A stretch of 64,000 bases of DNA from Eunapius fragilis. Its lineage: Eukaryota > Porifera > Demospongiae > Spongillida > Spongillidae. The translations under genes and the position numbers were made by a program. Location: the NCBI GenBank assembly GCA_963681505.1, contig OY811990.1, positions 2,991,882-3,055,881 on the forward strand, written 5' to 3'. This document shows, piece by piece, positions 1 through 13,803 of this stretch (within the stretch, counting starts at the first letter, position 1; each line of letters begins with the position of its first letter). The notes below the pieces were generated by a model. It was not told where the DNA came from and searched no databases. It was given only the letters and a program-made list of their open reading frames with translations.

Positions 1-1665
1 TGGTATGTGGGGTTACTGCCTTAAGAGGCCATGGTGTGTGGGGTTACTGCCTTAAGAGGTCATGGTATGTGGGGTTACTGCCTTAAGAGGACATGGTATG
101 TGGGGTTACTGCCTTAAGAGGCCATGGTTTGTGGGGTTACTGCCTTAAGAGGACATGGTGTGTGGGGTTACTGCCTTAAGAGGCCATGGTGTGTGGGGTT
201 ACTGCCTTAAGAGGCCATGGTGTGTGGGGTTACTGCCTTAAGAGGTCATGGTATGTGGGGTTACTGCCTTAAGAGGCCATGGTATGTGGGGTTACTGCCT
301 TAAGAGGTCATGGTGTGTGGGGTTACTGCCTTAAGAGGACATGGTATGTGGGGTTACTGCCTTAAGAGGCCATGGTATGTGGGGTTACTGCCTTAAGAGG
401 CCATGGTGTGTGGGGTTACTGCCTTAAGAGGCCATGGTATGTGGGGTTACTGCCTTAAGAGGACATGGTATGTGGGGTTACTGCCTTAAGAGGCCATGGT
501 ATGTGGGGTTACTGCCTTAAGAGGCCATGGTATGTGGGGCTACTGCCTTAAGAGGCCATGGTGTGTGGGGTTACTGCCTTAAGAGGACATGGTATGTGGG
601 GTTACTGCCTTAAGAGGCCATGGTATGTGGGGTTACTGCCTTAAGAGCCCATGGTGTGTGGGGTTACTGCTTTAAGAGGCCATGGTATGTGGGGTTACTG
701 CCTTAAGAGGCCATGGTGTGTGGGGTTACTGCTTTAAGAGGCCATGGTATGTGGGGTTACTGCCTTAAGAGGACATGGTATGTGGGGTTACTGCTTTAAG
801 AGGCCATGGTATGTGGGGTTACTGCCTTAAGAGGCCATGGTGTGTGGGGTTACTGCTTTAAGAGGCCATGGTATGTGGGGTTACTGCCTTAAGAGGCCAT
901 GGTATGTTGGGTTACTGCCTTAAGAGGCCATGGTATGTGGGGTTACTGCTTTAAGAGGCCATGGTATGTGGGGTTACTGCCTTAAGAGGCCATGGTATGT
1001 GGGGTTACTGCCTTAAGAGGACATGGTATGTGGGGTTACTGCTTTAAGAGGCCATGGTATGTGGGGTTACTGCCTTAAGAGGCCATGGTATGTGGGGTTA
1101 CTGCTTTAAGAGGCCATGGTATGTGGAGTTACTGCCTTAAGAGGCCATGGTATGTGGGGTTACTGCCTTAAGAGGTCATGGTATGTGGGGTTACTGCTTT
1201 AAGAGGCCATGGTATGTGGGGTTACTGCCTTAAGAGGCCATGGTGTGTGGGGTTACTGCTTTAAGAGGCCATGGTGTGTGGGGTTACTGCCTTAAGAGGC
1301 CATGGTATGTGGGGTTACTGCCTTAAGAGGTCATGGTATGTGGGTTTACTGCCTTAAGAGGCCATGGTATGTGGGGTTACTGCTTTAAGAGGTCATGGTG
1401 TGTGGGGTTACTGCCTTAAGAGGTCATGGTGTGTGGGGTTACTGCCTTAAGAGGCCATGGTATGTGGGGTTACTGCCTTAAGAGGTCATGGTATGTGGGT
1501 TTACTGCCTTAAGAGGCCATGGTATGTGGGGTTACTGCCTTAAGAGGCCATGGTGTGTGGGGTTACTGCCTTAAGAGGTCATGGTGTGTGGGGTTACTGC
1601 CTTAAGAGGACATGGTATGTGGGGTTACTGCCTTAAGAGGCCATGGTATGTGGGGTTACTGCTTT
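1..1665. repeat. 31-bp minisatellite, about 53 copies
   Basis: An unbroken head-to-tail array of a 31-bp unit that contains GGGGTTACTGCCTTAAGAGG. Three positions vary between copies: TGTATG or TGTGTG, CTGCC or CTGCT, and AGGCCAT, AGGTCAT or AGGACAT. The array starts before the window and ends where the unit breaks off in GCTTTGGAAG. It lies upstream of an eIF4G-like last exon on the plus strand and may be intronic. It has no coding potential: 31 is not a multiple of three. Confidence 0.97.
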
Positions 1666-1794
1666 GGAAGTAGCTGTAGCCAAATTGGACCATCCACCAA
1701 GTGAGCTGTGTGCTAGGGGAGGGTGTGATATTTGGTGGTGCTTGGGGAGGTGCCCCTTATGATGGCGGTCGATCATGAATTATTTAAATGGCAA

Positions 1795-2185
1795 TAGGGG
1801 AGAGGGGGTTGCAGATGGGGGGAGAGGTCCAGGTATGGGCTAGCTCCATCAGGTGGGGAGGGGGGAGGGTCCAGGTATGGGCTAGCTCCATCAGGTGGGG
1901 GGGAGGGGGGGGGGGGTGCAGGTATGGGCTAGCTCCATCAGATGGGGTGGGGGGGGGGGTGTCCCCGGTATAGGCTAGCTCCATCAGATGGGGGGGGGGG
2001 GGGGGGGGGGGGGGAGGTCCAGGTATGGGCTAGCTCCATCAGATGGGGGGGGGGGGGGGGCGGTGTCCAGGTATGGGGTGGCTCCGTCAGATTGGGGGGG
2101 GGGGGGGGGGTAGGTCCAGGTATGGGCTAGTTCCATCAGATGGGGGGGGGGGGGGGGGGGTCCAGGTATGGGCTGGCTCCATATT
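1795..2185. repeat. G-rich minisatellite with long poly-G tracts
   Basis: Six to seven copies of a unit built from AGGTATGGGCTAGCTCCATC followed by a G run of variable length (about 6 to 24 G). Runs of this kind can form G-quadruplexes and are prone to length error in assemblies. Short open frames across it are artefacts of the repeat. Confidence 0.93.
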
Positions 2186-2467
2186 GATCATTACCCTGTA
2201 ATCCAAGTGCTATATGCAAGGCTCTTGAGTGAATTCCCAGTACTACATGTAATACTGTATCATTTGGGGTGGGTGGGAGGGGGAGGGGCAGTCATGTCTC
2301 ATGGAATGTATTTACCATTTATGTACTTAGTTTTTTGCAAACCAAATGTACCTCGAAATTAATGTTTCTTATCTTTATTTGAGTAGATGGGGTGTCTGGA
2401 TCACTACCTTCATGTATGTGTGTGTGTATTAGTGATGTGTTTTCTCTCTTCCCCTTCCTGTGTGCAG

Positions 2468-2670
2468 AACTGTTGTGCCAGATGTTCAATGCTCTGTATG
2501 ACTGTGAGGTGGTTACAGAGAGTGCCTTCTATGCATGGAGGGACCAGGCACAGAGGGCAGAGGGGAAACGTGCAGCCATCTTGTCTGTTAAACCATTCTT
2601 TGACTGGCTGGACAGTGCTGAGAAGGAATCTGACCATGAAGATACGTCCCACACCACCAGGTCAACATGA
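2468..2670 (+). CDS. eIF4G-family translation initiation factor, last exon (W2/MA3-type C-terminus), partial
   Basis: The exon starts after a good acceptor (pyrimidine tract ending TGTGTGCAG at 2467) and runs to TGA at 2668-2670. It encodes about 67 residues that read like the C-terminal W2 domain of eIF4G1/3: an NALYDCEVV segment, then TESAFYAWRDQA, then FFDWLDSAEKESDHED. Family members end in the same way, with an aromatic-rich helix and an acidic tail that help bind the kinase Mnk (known of the family). Earlier exons are not visible; the two minisatellites upstream would lie in the preceding intron or beyond it. Which eIF4G paralogue this is cannot be told from one exon. Confidence 0.75.
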
Positions 2671-4693
<2,023 letters not shown>

Positions 4694-4934
4694 AGCGGTG
4701 GTATCCTCCAGCAGAGGCCAGTTGTTTATCTACGTGCGTGTATACACAACAACATGAATTTTAGTTCTACCCTCTGTAAGATCTCTGATAAACATCTAAG
4801 TTGATCAACACCACGTGCTCGCATGCAAGCAAAAAAGTTTCAGCTGTCAATCATTAGCGGGATTGCACAGCTCAATTAATTCAGACTGTTCGGAAGGCTA
4901 CTGCCCTGGCGTACGGACGTTCGAGATCGATCTC

Positions 4935-6113
4935 ATGATGGCTGCAGTTGTTGGCACCGAGAACACCGAACCAAAAAAGATCGGTATCATGGTTTGTGGA
5001 AAAACAGGCATTGGAAAATCCACCCTTCTAAATATTCTTCTTGGAACGAAAAATAGGTTTCCCGTTAACGGCCCGGGTGGTATTGGTGATAATTGTATGG
5101 AAGCTGGAACCGAAGACGTACGTAGCGTTTCTGAAATAATCCGTGGTGTTGAAATCACAATGTACGACACTCCTGGGCTTCAGTCTGACCATAACGACAA
5201 CCGTTTCATTACTGAGATGGCGCAAGTGAAGGAAAAGGTTGACCTAGTGTTGTTCTGTATAGATAGCACCTCTACCAGGTGGGTGACCGAAGCTCAAACA
5301 GTGAAGAACCTACATTCATTCTTTGGGGAAGAATTTTGGATGAACTGTATCTTTGTAATCACTAGATCAAACATGACTCAACAAGCTATATTCGAAGATG
5401 ATGATCTTACACCAGAAGAAAAGGTTGCTAGTTGTGAAAAAGCGGCTACAGATATCTTCAAATGCTTCAAACAAGAATTGCTAAAAATGGGTGCATCACC
5501 TGATGTTGTTAAAGATATTCCACTAGTTGCAGCTGGAAGCCATAAGAAGAGAAAGCTTCCTTTCGTTGCCCCAAAGGTGTACGATGAAGACTTTTTACCA
5601 GAGCTTTGGTCCCTAGCTGTAAAGCGATGTAGGGTTCAAACGAGATTACTCTTTGCAATGGTCAGTAATTACAAAGAAAAGCGATTTATTTCACAAAACA
5701 GCATCACCACCCTATCTCCTGAAGACCAAGCTGCAATAGCTGAGATTACAAAGTCAATGCAAATACATGAACCTTTGAATGATACATCCATACCCACGAG
5801 CCAAGAAACAGGATCTCAACCTATTAAACTGAGTAAAAAACAGTCTAATCGTATCTACAAGGCGCTTGCAGCAAGTATATTTGGTAGCTCAGCAGTAGCA
5901 GGAGCAGCTGGTGGGATTGGAGTAGGAGTAGGTGCTGCAGTATGGGCTGCTACTTCCCTCAGTATGGTTGCTGCTGGTCCTGTGGGAGTAGGTGTTGGAG
6001 TTACTTTGGGGGTCATTGGACTAGGTGTGCTCGCCGGTGTGTTGATCTACCGCCGTAAGAAATCCAAAAAACTTGAGACTACGGATCAACATAGTAAGGA
6101 AGTCCAGGCATGA
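4935..6113 (+). CDS. AIG1/GIMAP-like GTPase with C-terminal membrane segment
   Basis: One exon, 392 residues from the first in-frame ATG at 4935; the open frame reaches further upstream only through non-ATG codons. The G1/P-loop GKTGIGKST lies at residues 23-30, a G3 DTPG at 78-81, and the G4 position reads TRSN near 143-146. The middle part is charged and probably helical. Residues about 315-375 are Gly/Ala/Val-rich and hydrophobic and end in YRRKKSKK, which looks like a membrane hairpin or tail anchor with a basic cytosolic flank. AIG1-type GTPases oligomerise on intracellular membranes and are linked to immunity or stress in other lineages (known of the family); the role here is unknown. 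A possible poly(A) signal ATTAAA follows at 6146. The gene is convergent with MOCS1, with about 200 bp between the stop codons. Confidence 0.85.
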   Translation: MMAAVVGTENTEPKKIGIMVCGKTGIGKSTLLNILLGTKNRFPVNGPGGIGDNCMEAGTEDVRSVSEIIRGVEITMYDTPGLQSDHNDNRFITEMAQVKEKVDLVLFCIDSTSTRWVTEAQTVKNLHSFFGEEFWMNCIFVITRSNMTQQAIFEDDDLTPEEKVASCEKAATDIFKCFKQELLKMGASPDVVKDIPLVAAGSHKKRKLPFVAPKVYDEDFLPELWSLAVKRCRVQTRLLFAMVSNYKEKRFISQNSITTLSPEDQAAIAEITKSMQIHEPLNDTSIPTSQETGSQPIKLSKKQSNRIYKALAASIFGSSAVAGAAGGIGVGVGAAVWAATSLSMVAAGPVGVGVGVTLGVIGLGVLAGVLIYRRKKSKKLETTDQHSKEVQA

Positions 6114-6145
6114 ATATTTACTAGGTGATCTGGTCTATTTTACTG

Positions 6146-6151
6146 ATTAAA
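6146..6151 (+). terminator. Possible poly(A) signal (ATTAAA) of the AIG1-like gene
   Basis: ATTAAA lies 33 bp after the stop codon. It is a common variant of AATAAA. No transcript evidence is available. Confidence 0.4.
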
Positions 6152-6311
6152 ATATTCAATTGTAGTAATTATGTGTACACGTACGTGTTTGGATTTTTCC
6201 CCCATCTGAGATATTATATGCCCCCCATTCACTCCTCACACGCCTTTAAAAGCTGCGCTAGCGCGCATTAAGACTCCACGTTTGCCTGGAGAACTATACA
6301 CATGAAATAAA

Positions 6312-8867
6312 TCAATGATCAGCTACAAAGTGACCTGAACGACCACCAAACTTCTCCACCAACTTTACCCCAGATATCACATGCGCATGAGACAACGACT
6401 TGGTCATGTCGTATATAGTGAGCAGGGCAACGGAGGCGGCCGTGAGGGCCTCCATCTCCACTCCCGTCTTCCCGTCGCACCTGACGCCAACCTCCACGCT
6501 CACCGCGCACCTTTCTTCGCACAGCTCGAAGTCGACGCTCACGTGAGCGAGCGCCAGCGAATGGCAGAGCGGGATGAGGTGGGCGGTCTGCTTGGCGGCC
6601 ATTATGCCCGCCAGCTGAGCCACGCCCAGTACGCTGCCCTTAGTACTGCGCTGCGTTTCCTTTACAAGAAGGTACGCGGGGGGCGTTAGTTCAATGGTCC
6701 CGCGTGCCCGAGCGAAGCGCTGGGTCACGCCTTTGTCGCCAACGTCCACCATACACACATGTCCAGACGAGTCAATATGAGAGGATGGGGAGGAGGAGGA
6801 GGAGGAGAGGGAGGAGCACATCCTGAGCTGACCACGCATGCGCAGTGGTCTTGTTGCAGGTACGGAGAAATGAACAGGCAATGGCAAACTTCCTGTGTAA
6901 GTTGAGGTGGGAGGAGTGAATGTGGGTAGGTTGTGGGACATCATGTCTGGGACTTACACTAAAACCAGAGAAGTTTACCCACCGATGAGAATCATTGGTC
7001 GGTTCTTCATTGATGTCAAGTTCATCATTCCTGAAATGTAGAAGTTAACAATTGATGTGTACTGGATGTACCACACTGCACTAAGCTTACATATGCCCCC
7101 CCCCCCCCCCCCCCCCCCCATGTGATGGAAGGGGCACCCCAACTACAAACAAAAGGAGGCCACAAAGTGTAGTGTACTTAGATACTCTCTACTAAGTAAA
7201 GTTCACATGCAATAGCAAGCTAGAGAATGTGTTATGAGGTGCTAGCCGTGAGACATGTCAACATCTGGGGAGCCTTCAGGTAGCCTTCACTAGGGCTACC
7301 ACTGGTGGAGTGGCTGAGAAGTTACCACCCCTTATATATGAACCACAAAAGTCAGGCATGCCAACATAAGTCGCCCTTCAAAGACAACACTGACTTGCTC
7401 GTTCCCCTCCCTTAATTAGTGCACACTTGCATGCTCCCTTCCCTTAATTAATGCTCACCTGCATGCTGTTTCTTCTTCCTCTTAACAGCAGCCGCAATAA
7501 TTTCCACCAACTCATGTTCATTCATCCCCTGCCTCAGGGCATCTCTGAGGGACACCTCAGCATTGCCAAATAGGCACACCTGTAATTGATATAAGCACAC
7601 ATGAGCAGGACACATGTGTGTGCCCTTAACCTAACACAAATATTCCCTTAACCTAACACAAATATTCCCTTAACCTAACACAAATATTCCCTTAACCTAA
7701 CACAAATATTCCCTTAACCTAACACAAATATTCCCTTAACCTAACACAAATATTCCCTTAACCTAACACAAATATTCCCTTAACCTAACACAAATATTCC
7801 CTTAACCTAACACAAATATTCCATTAACCTAACACAAATATTCCCTTAACCTAACACAAATATTCCCTTAACCTAACACAAGTATTCCCTTAACCTAACA
7901 CAAATATTCCCTTAACCTAACACAAATATTCCCTTAACCTAACACAAATATTCCCTTAACCTAACACAAATAGCTATGTGCTTACACACAACACATGGAT
8001 AACAACCATGATGTCATAAGACCTTATGTTACCCAACACTTCCTCCACCGATAACAATTAAAATTACCTTCCAAATTATGCAATGTTTCAAAGGGACACA
8101 TGTGTTTCTCATTCCATTGAAAGTAGGACAATTAGGTTCTAGCAATCTTGTCCCCACTAGCTAAGGAATGTGACGTATCGTGCTAATACCATACCAGATG
8201 TGCTCAAACAGATAGACCTTAGGAAACATAATATAATTATATCTTTGCTCCTGCTGGAAAACTGGTTTGATATCGATAGTGTTCCATATAGAGCCATTTG
8301 TGTCAAAGGCCTTTTCTTTAAAATTAGCCAGGCAACAGTGTTCAACACTTTTAGAAACTTAATGTTACTTCATATTCGTAGATGCACCTCCTGCTTGAAG
8401 ACGTGCTGTATCAGGGCACTGCCATTGGAACGTATCCTCTCACTATCTAAGTATGCTCCAGACCTTAATCTAATCAGTTTCATGTCCTCAACGAGTATGA
8501 GACTCAGCATACACCATGTCTTATGCGTTCAGCGCTTGGCATTTCCCTTTACTGCCATCTTGTTTGTTTAGTGGTCTTTCAATGTATTGATCTATTTGCC
8601 CATTGCTGGGCTAAAGTGAGTACATTTTCCTGCTATATCTGCACCAATGATTTATGACCCCGCCCCCTGGCACACATCACGGTCATCATGAATGTGGTGA
8701 TGTGATGGTCAGGACAGCTATATTGTAGCAATGTGCAATAAATATGATCGCAAACAAATGTGAAAACTCAGGTCACCAACAGAAAATAATTATCAATAGT
8801 TATGAATAGGTATTACTAAAGGCAAGTTAAGGATATGAGTTACTGGAGATATGTTTTGGACACACAA

Positions 8868-8898
<31 letters not shown>

Positions 8899-10708
8899 TA
8901 GTCACACACACACACAGTCACACACACTGCGTACATTATAAACCACACACCTTCAGGTTGCCATCTGCCGTTAACCGTAGCCTGTTGCATGTACCGCAGA
9001 AATGCTCACTCATCGATGTGATAAAGCCAAACCTTCCCGCAAATCCGGGAACACAATACATCTATGACGTTAGCAGGAGTGGTGAGTGTGTATGTGTGTG
9101 TGCATGTGTATGTGTGTGTGCATATGTATGTGTATATGTGTGTGTGTGTGTATGGGTATGTGTGTGTGTGCATGCATGTGTACATGTATGTGTGTGTATT
9201 ATTTATTCAGTGTGTTGATCCCAATTTACCTTTGATGTGTCGTTGGGTTCCTCGGCTACCTTCTGGAGGTCAGGCCACCTTGCCCTGATGAGGGCAAGCA
9301 TCTCTTGGTACGGGAAGAACTTGTTCACGCTCCACTTGTTCCCATCAAAAGGCATGTACTCTATGAAGCGAACGTCCATTTTCTGTGGGTGAAACCAGGG
9401 AGAGGAAGACCAGCCACTGACATAATGTAGACCCACTGCCATATATGCAAGATCACATGGCACAGCACATCACAAGACCCACACCACATGACCTACATCA
9501 CATGACCCACATCACATGACCTACATCACATGACCTACATCACATGACCCACATCACATGACCTACACCACTATTCATACATGCATGTTATAGTTAAAAC
9601 AAGCCATACAAGCAGACCTATCTGCACATGTAGGGCTGTAAGCTAACCATAATGTACAGGTTTACACCAATGGGATGTAAGCTTTATTTATCTCTGCCCT
9701 ACATGTGAAATAAAAAGAACTTGTGCCAATGTACCAGAACCGTTAAACGCAGCTAGTTCCCTTTGACCATCGCCATGTCATGCAGGAGTATGCAATTGTA
9801 TTCCCCAAATGGCATTCAAGACAATAACCCACACCACCACTGGATGAGCAAAAGAGCAACGATATCCTACTCTCCATCATCACAAGTGCACCACATGCAC
9901 CAGGGCACAACCACACACTCTCTCTTACGCACACACTCTTACCCCATGAGCACCCCCAGCACATGGCTGACCTGACCAGTGACCATACCTTACTCTCTCC
10001 CCATGAGCACCCCCAGCACATGGCTGACCTGACCAGTGACCATACCTTACCCTTACCCCATGAGCACCCCCAGCACATGGCTGACCTGACCAGTGACCAT
10101 ACCTTACCCTTACCCCATGAGCACCCCCAGCACATGGCTGACCTGACCAGTGACCATACCTTACCCTTACCCCATGAGCACCCCCAGCACATGGCTGACC
10201 TGACCAGTGACCCTACCTTACTCTCTGTGAGGGACACAAAGTCACATATCTCGTCATCATTAACCCCTTTCATGACCACGCAGTTCAGCTGCACCGTGCA
10301 ATGGGATGGGGGGAGGAGGCAGCATATCCATTACCAATGCAGCCACATGACAAACAAGCCACACCCACCTTAAGCGGCTCAACACCCATCGTCACAGCGT
10401 CGTTGATGCCTCTCACCACCTTGTCCCACCCTGCCAATGGAGGGGAGAGAGACTGATGCAAGCATGGCACAACAACAACAACAAAACAACAACAAAAACA
10501 ACAACAAACAAAAAAAGGTGCCTGCGAATTAAGGGGTCGGTACCTTTACGTCTGGAAATGAACTCAAACTTTGCGGGGATGAGGGTGTCCAGGCTTATGT
10601 TGAGCCCCCTGAGGCCGGCTGCCCTCAGCTGGGGGAGCTTGTGCGAGAGGGTGACACCATTAGTGGTCATGTGCACCTCCTTGATCTGTTCAATAGCCGA
10701 GATACCAG

Positions 10709-10773
<65 letters not shown>

Positions 10774-10813
10774 CATGTATGTATGTATGTATGTATGTAT
10801 GTATGTATGTATG

Positions 10814-10844
<31 letters not shown>

Positions 10845-11343
10845 GCGCACGTGAGTCACGTGGGTTGGCCTCATCTTACCCACTATTTCTACGATATCCT
10901 TGCGCACTAGCGGCTCTCCTCCTGTCAGGCGGACTTTCGTGATACCTTGCGCCGCGAACAGCCTCGAAAGGGTTATGACCTCCTCCGTGGTGAGCAGGTT
11001 AGCGTTGGGGGTGAGGGCAACGCCCTCGGCAGGCATGCAGTACTGGCCTGCAGAATTTACGGCGGCGTAAACGGGGATGCGAGCGTAAGTAATAGGACTA
11101 CACTGAGACTCACATCTTAGGTTGCAGCGCTCGGTGAGAGAGATGCGGAGGTAGGTGTGCGCTCGCCCGAAAGTGTCAGTTAAAGCGTCGGTCACAGACG
11201 AACGTTTCCACGTCTATAATGGAAAGAAAGATAGAAAGAAAAAAAAAAGGTATGTAAAATGGGATTTATCTGATGAGATAACGATAACTTACCCGTGCGA
11301 TAGAAAGGCACGAGGCTTTCAGCGTGTGTGCTATACTCATCAT
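6312..11343 (-). CDS. MOCS1, molybdenum cofactor biosynthesis protein (MoaA + MoaC), 11 coding exons
   Basis: Exons on the minus strand, all with GT-AG borders and matching phase: 11343-11293, 11213-11114, 11047-10880, 10708-10544, 10430-10369, 10288-10217, 9382-9230, 9061-8951, 7579-7459, 7030-6983, 6892-6312. Together they encode 543 residues. Exon 1 gives a basic, acid-free leader (two Met, Arg, Lys, Ser), a likely mitochondrial targeting peptide. The MoaA part has the radical-SAM cluster Cys as CNLRCQYC, LTGGEP, and the second cluster region [16 protein letters not shown] followed by VCLFG. The MoaC part runs from about residue 350 and has [25 protein letters not shown] and IYDMTKS. The enzyme turns GTP into cyclic pyranopterin monophosphate. 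The whole set of domains is present, with no broken frame. Confidence 0.95.
6975..7030 (-). CDS. Alternative MOCS1A-terminating form of exon 10 (Gly-Gly-stop)
   Basis: Read through, exon 10 ends in MILIGG followed by TAA at 6977-6975, giving a 352-residue MOCS1A. A donor GTGGGT two codons earlier (exon end 6983) joins in frame to the acceptor TTACACAG at 6893 and skips both the Gly-Gly end and the stop, giving the MoaA-MoaC fusion. Human MOCS1 is known to use the same logic: a type I message ending in a double glycine and spliced forms that fuse A to B. The 90-nt optional intron has a pyrimidine-rich 3' end. That both forms occur here is inference from sequence. Confidence 0.75.
7623..7972. 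repeat. 22-bp tandem repeat in MOCS1 intron 8, 16 copies
   Basis: The unit is CCCTTAACCTAACACAAATA plus TT, repeated exactly every 22 bp with very few changes (one CCATTAACC, one ACAAGTATT). It lies wholly inside the intron between exons 8 and 9. It resembles telomeric CCCTAA only loosely. Confidence 0.96.
8867..8930. repeat. (AC)n microsatellites in MOCS1 intron 8
   Basis: Two short AC runs separated by ATACATAGTC, just downstream (on the minus strand) of the exon 8 donor. An irregular GT-rich run at 9085-9200 fills much of intron 7. Confidence 0.85.
9475..9570. repeat. 14-bp tandem repeat (CACATGACCTACAT-type)
   Basis: About six copies of ATCACATGACCYAC in MOCS1 intron 6. No coding signal. 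Confidence 0.8.
9942..10216. repeat. 57-bp minisatellite abutting the MOCS1 exon 6 donor
   Basis: Five copies, with the landmark CATGGCTGACC at 9962, 10019, 10076, 10133 and 10190. On the minus strand each unit carries TAAGGTATGG, a near copy of the genuine exon 6 donor AAG|GTAGGG at 10216. The array thus looks like a run of duplicated 5' splice sites next to the real one. The period is divisible by three, which creates long false reading frames on both strands. Confidence 0.93.
10711..10842. repeat. (TG)n(TATG)n compound microsatellite in MOCS1 intron 3
   Basis: About 25 TG followed by about 20 TATG/TGTA tetramers, directly at the acceptor side of exon 4 on the minus strand; the AC run serves as its pyrimidine-poor tract. 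Confidence 0.95.
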
Positions 11344-11454
11344 GCTGACTCCACTCGTGATAGTTATTATGGTTATGCGTGGGCGATTGATTATTAAAAT
11401 CTCAATTTAATTTAAATTTTTTAATAATATTTCAAAAACAAACGGGAACGAGGT
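11344..11454. promoter_or_regulatory. Probable bidirectional promoter of MOCS1 and MORN4
   Basis: Only 111 bp separate the MOCS1 start codon (minus strand) from the MORN4 start codon (plus strand). The interval is AT-rich towards MORN4 (a TTTAATTTAAATTTTTTAAT block near 11404-11424). Both 5' UTRs must be very short or overlap. Position alone supports this; no motif is decisive. Confidence 0.6.
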
Positions 11455-11984
11455 ATGGCTGGGTATCACACAATTCGCTACGACGAGGGAGATACGTATG
11501 AAGGAGAGTGGACTGCCGAAGGCAAGAGACACGGCTTGGGCGTCCTCACGTTTGCCAATCAGGCGAAGTACGCTGGGGAGTTTGTCAACGGGTTCTTCCA
11601 GGGACACGGATTACTCAACTTCCCCGACGGTTCCAAGTACGAAGGCACGTTCGAGGCGGGTAAATACCAGGGCTACGGAGTGTACTGCTCTCCAGAGGGC
11701 ATCAAATACGAGGTTGGTCAATCCTATCGTATACTGGTGACGAGTTAACAAGTTAATCCTATATGTATGGTACGTTCATACCACGTCAACAGGGCCAATT
11801 TAGTGGAGGTCGCGCTCGCGGGAAAGGTTTAATCACTTTCGCCGATGGCACCCACGGACGTCCAACGAACGAAGGCAGGTTCGAGGACAACATGTGCGTC
11901 GAGCGCTGCAAGGTTCCCGACGCCGTGCGGAAAGCCCGGGAAGCCGCGTCCGATGCGAGAAAGAAGGCACAGAGACTTTTGTGA
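11455..11984 (+). CDS. MORN4, MORN-repeat protein (two coding exons)
   Basis: Exon 1 is 11455-11712 and exon 2 is 11793-11984, joined across an 80-bp intron (donor GAG|GTTGGT, acceptor CAACAG). The protein is 149 residues, against about 146 for vertebrate MORN4. MORN repeats occur at YEGEW, GHGLLNFPDGSKYEGTF, GYGVY and GKGLITFADGTHG; the last is followed by the characteristic NEGRF and a basic helical tail rich in Ala, Arg and Lys. MORN4 (retinophilin) binds class III myosin in actin-filled protrusions and photoreceptors (known of the family). It lies head to head with MOCS1 and convergent with enkurin. Confidence 0.93.
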
Positions 11985-12082
11985 ATGTGAGTCGCCCCCG
12001 TCATGCCTATCGGATCAATCTTGTCCGCTGGGCGCATCACATGACAGAAAATCAGATACATCTTTTTTTTTTTTTTTCATTT

Positions 12083-12088
12083 TTTATT
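12083..12088 (-). terminator. Poly(A) signal of enkurin
   Basis: AATAAA on the minus strand, about 36 bp beyond the enkurin stop codon, a usual spacing. Confidence 0.55.
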
Positions 12089-12123
12089 TCAGCAAAGTGA
12101 TCCTATACTATTATATATGTTTG

Positions 12124-13579
<1,456 letters not shown>

Positions 13580-13803
13580 CTTGATGCTTTGTGTGTGTTT
13601 CCATGGAGACGTCTCATGTGATTATGTGTAGTCTCGTACCCAGACTGCATGACGTAAGCATTATCGTCTAGCGGGACAGCCAAGAGTCGGGTCACTTCGC
13701 ACTTCGTGGCAATCGAGCGATATCAAAACGTGGAACAGTTCTGTGTTGTTTCCGTTCATGGGCGGCGGAAGCTTGTATCATATTTGGAGGGGCTAATATA
13801 ATA

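Noticed and set aside
1-1665. CRISPR-like regular array
   Set aside because: The repeat units are contiguous with no unique spacers; this is a eukaryotic minisatellite. The same holds for the arrays at 7623 and 48673.
4815-4934. 40-residue N-terminal extension of the AIG1-like GTPase
   Set aside because: It would start at GTG; the first ATG is at 4935 and the extension has no conserved feature.
7623-7972. Interstitial telomere
   Set aside because: The 22-bp unit contains only a broken CCCTTAACCTAA and lies inside an intron; it is a plain minisatellite.
8170-8571. 133-codon ORF in MOCS1 intron 8
   Set aside because: No motif, no splice logic, and it lies in an intron on the opposite strand.
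9743-10373. Long open frames on both strands in MOCS1 intron 6
   Set aside because: They come from the 57-bp repeat, whose period is a multiple of three; only 10288-10217 is supported as an exon.
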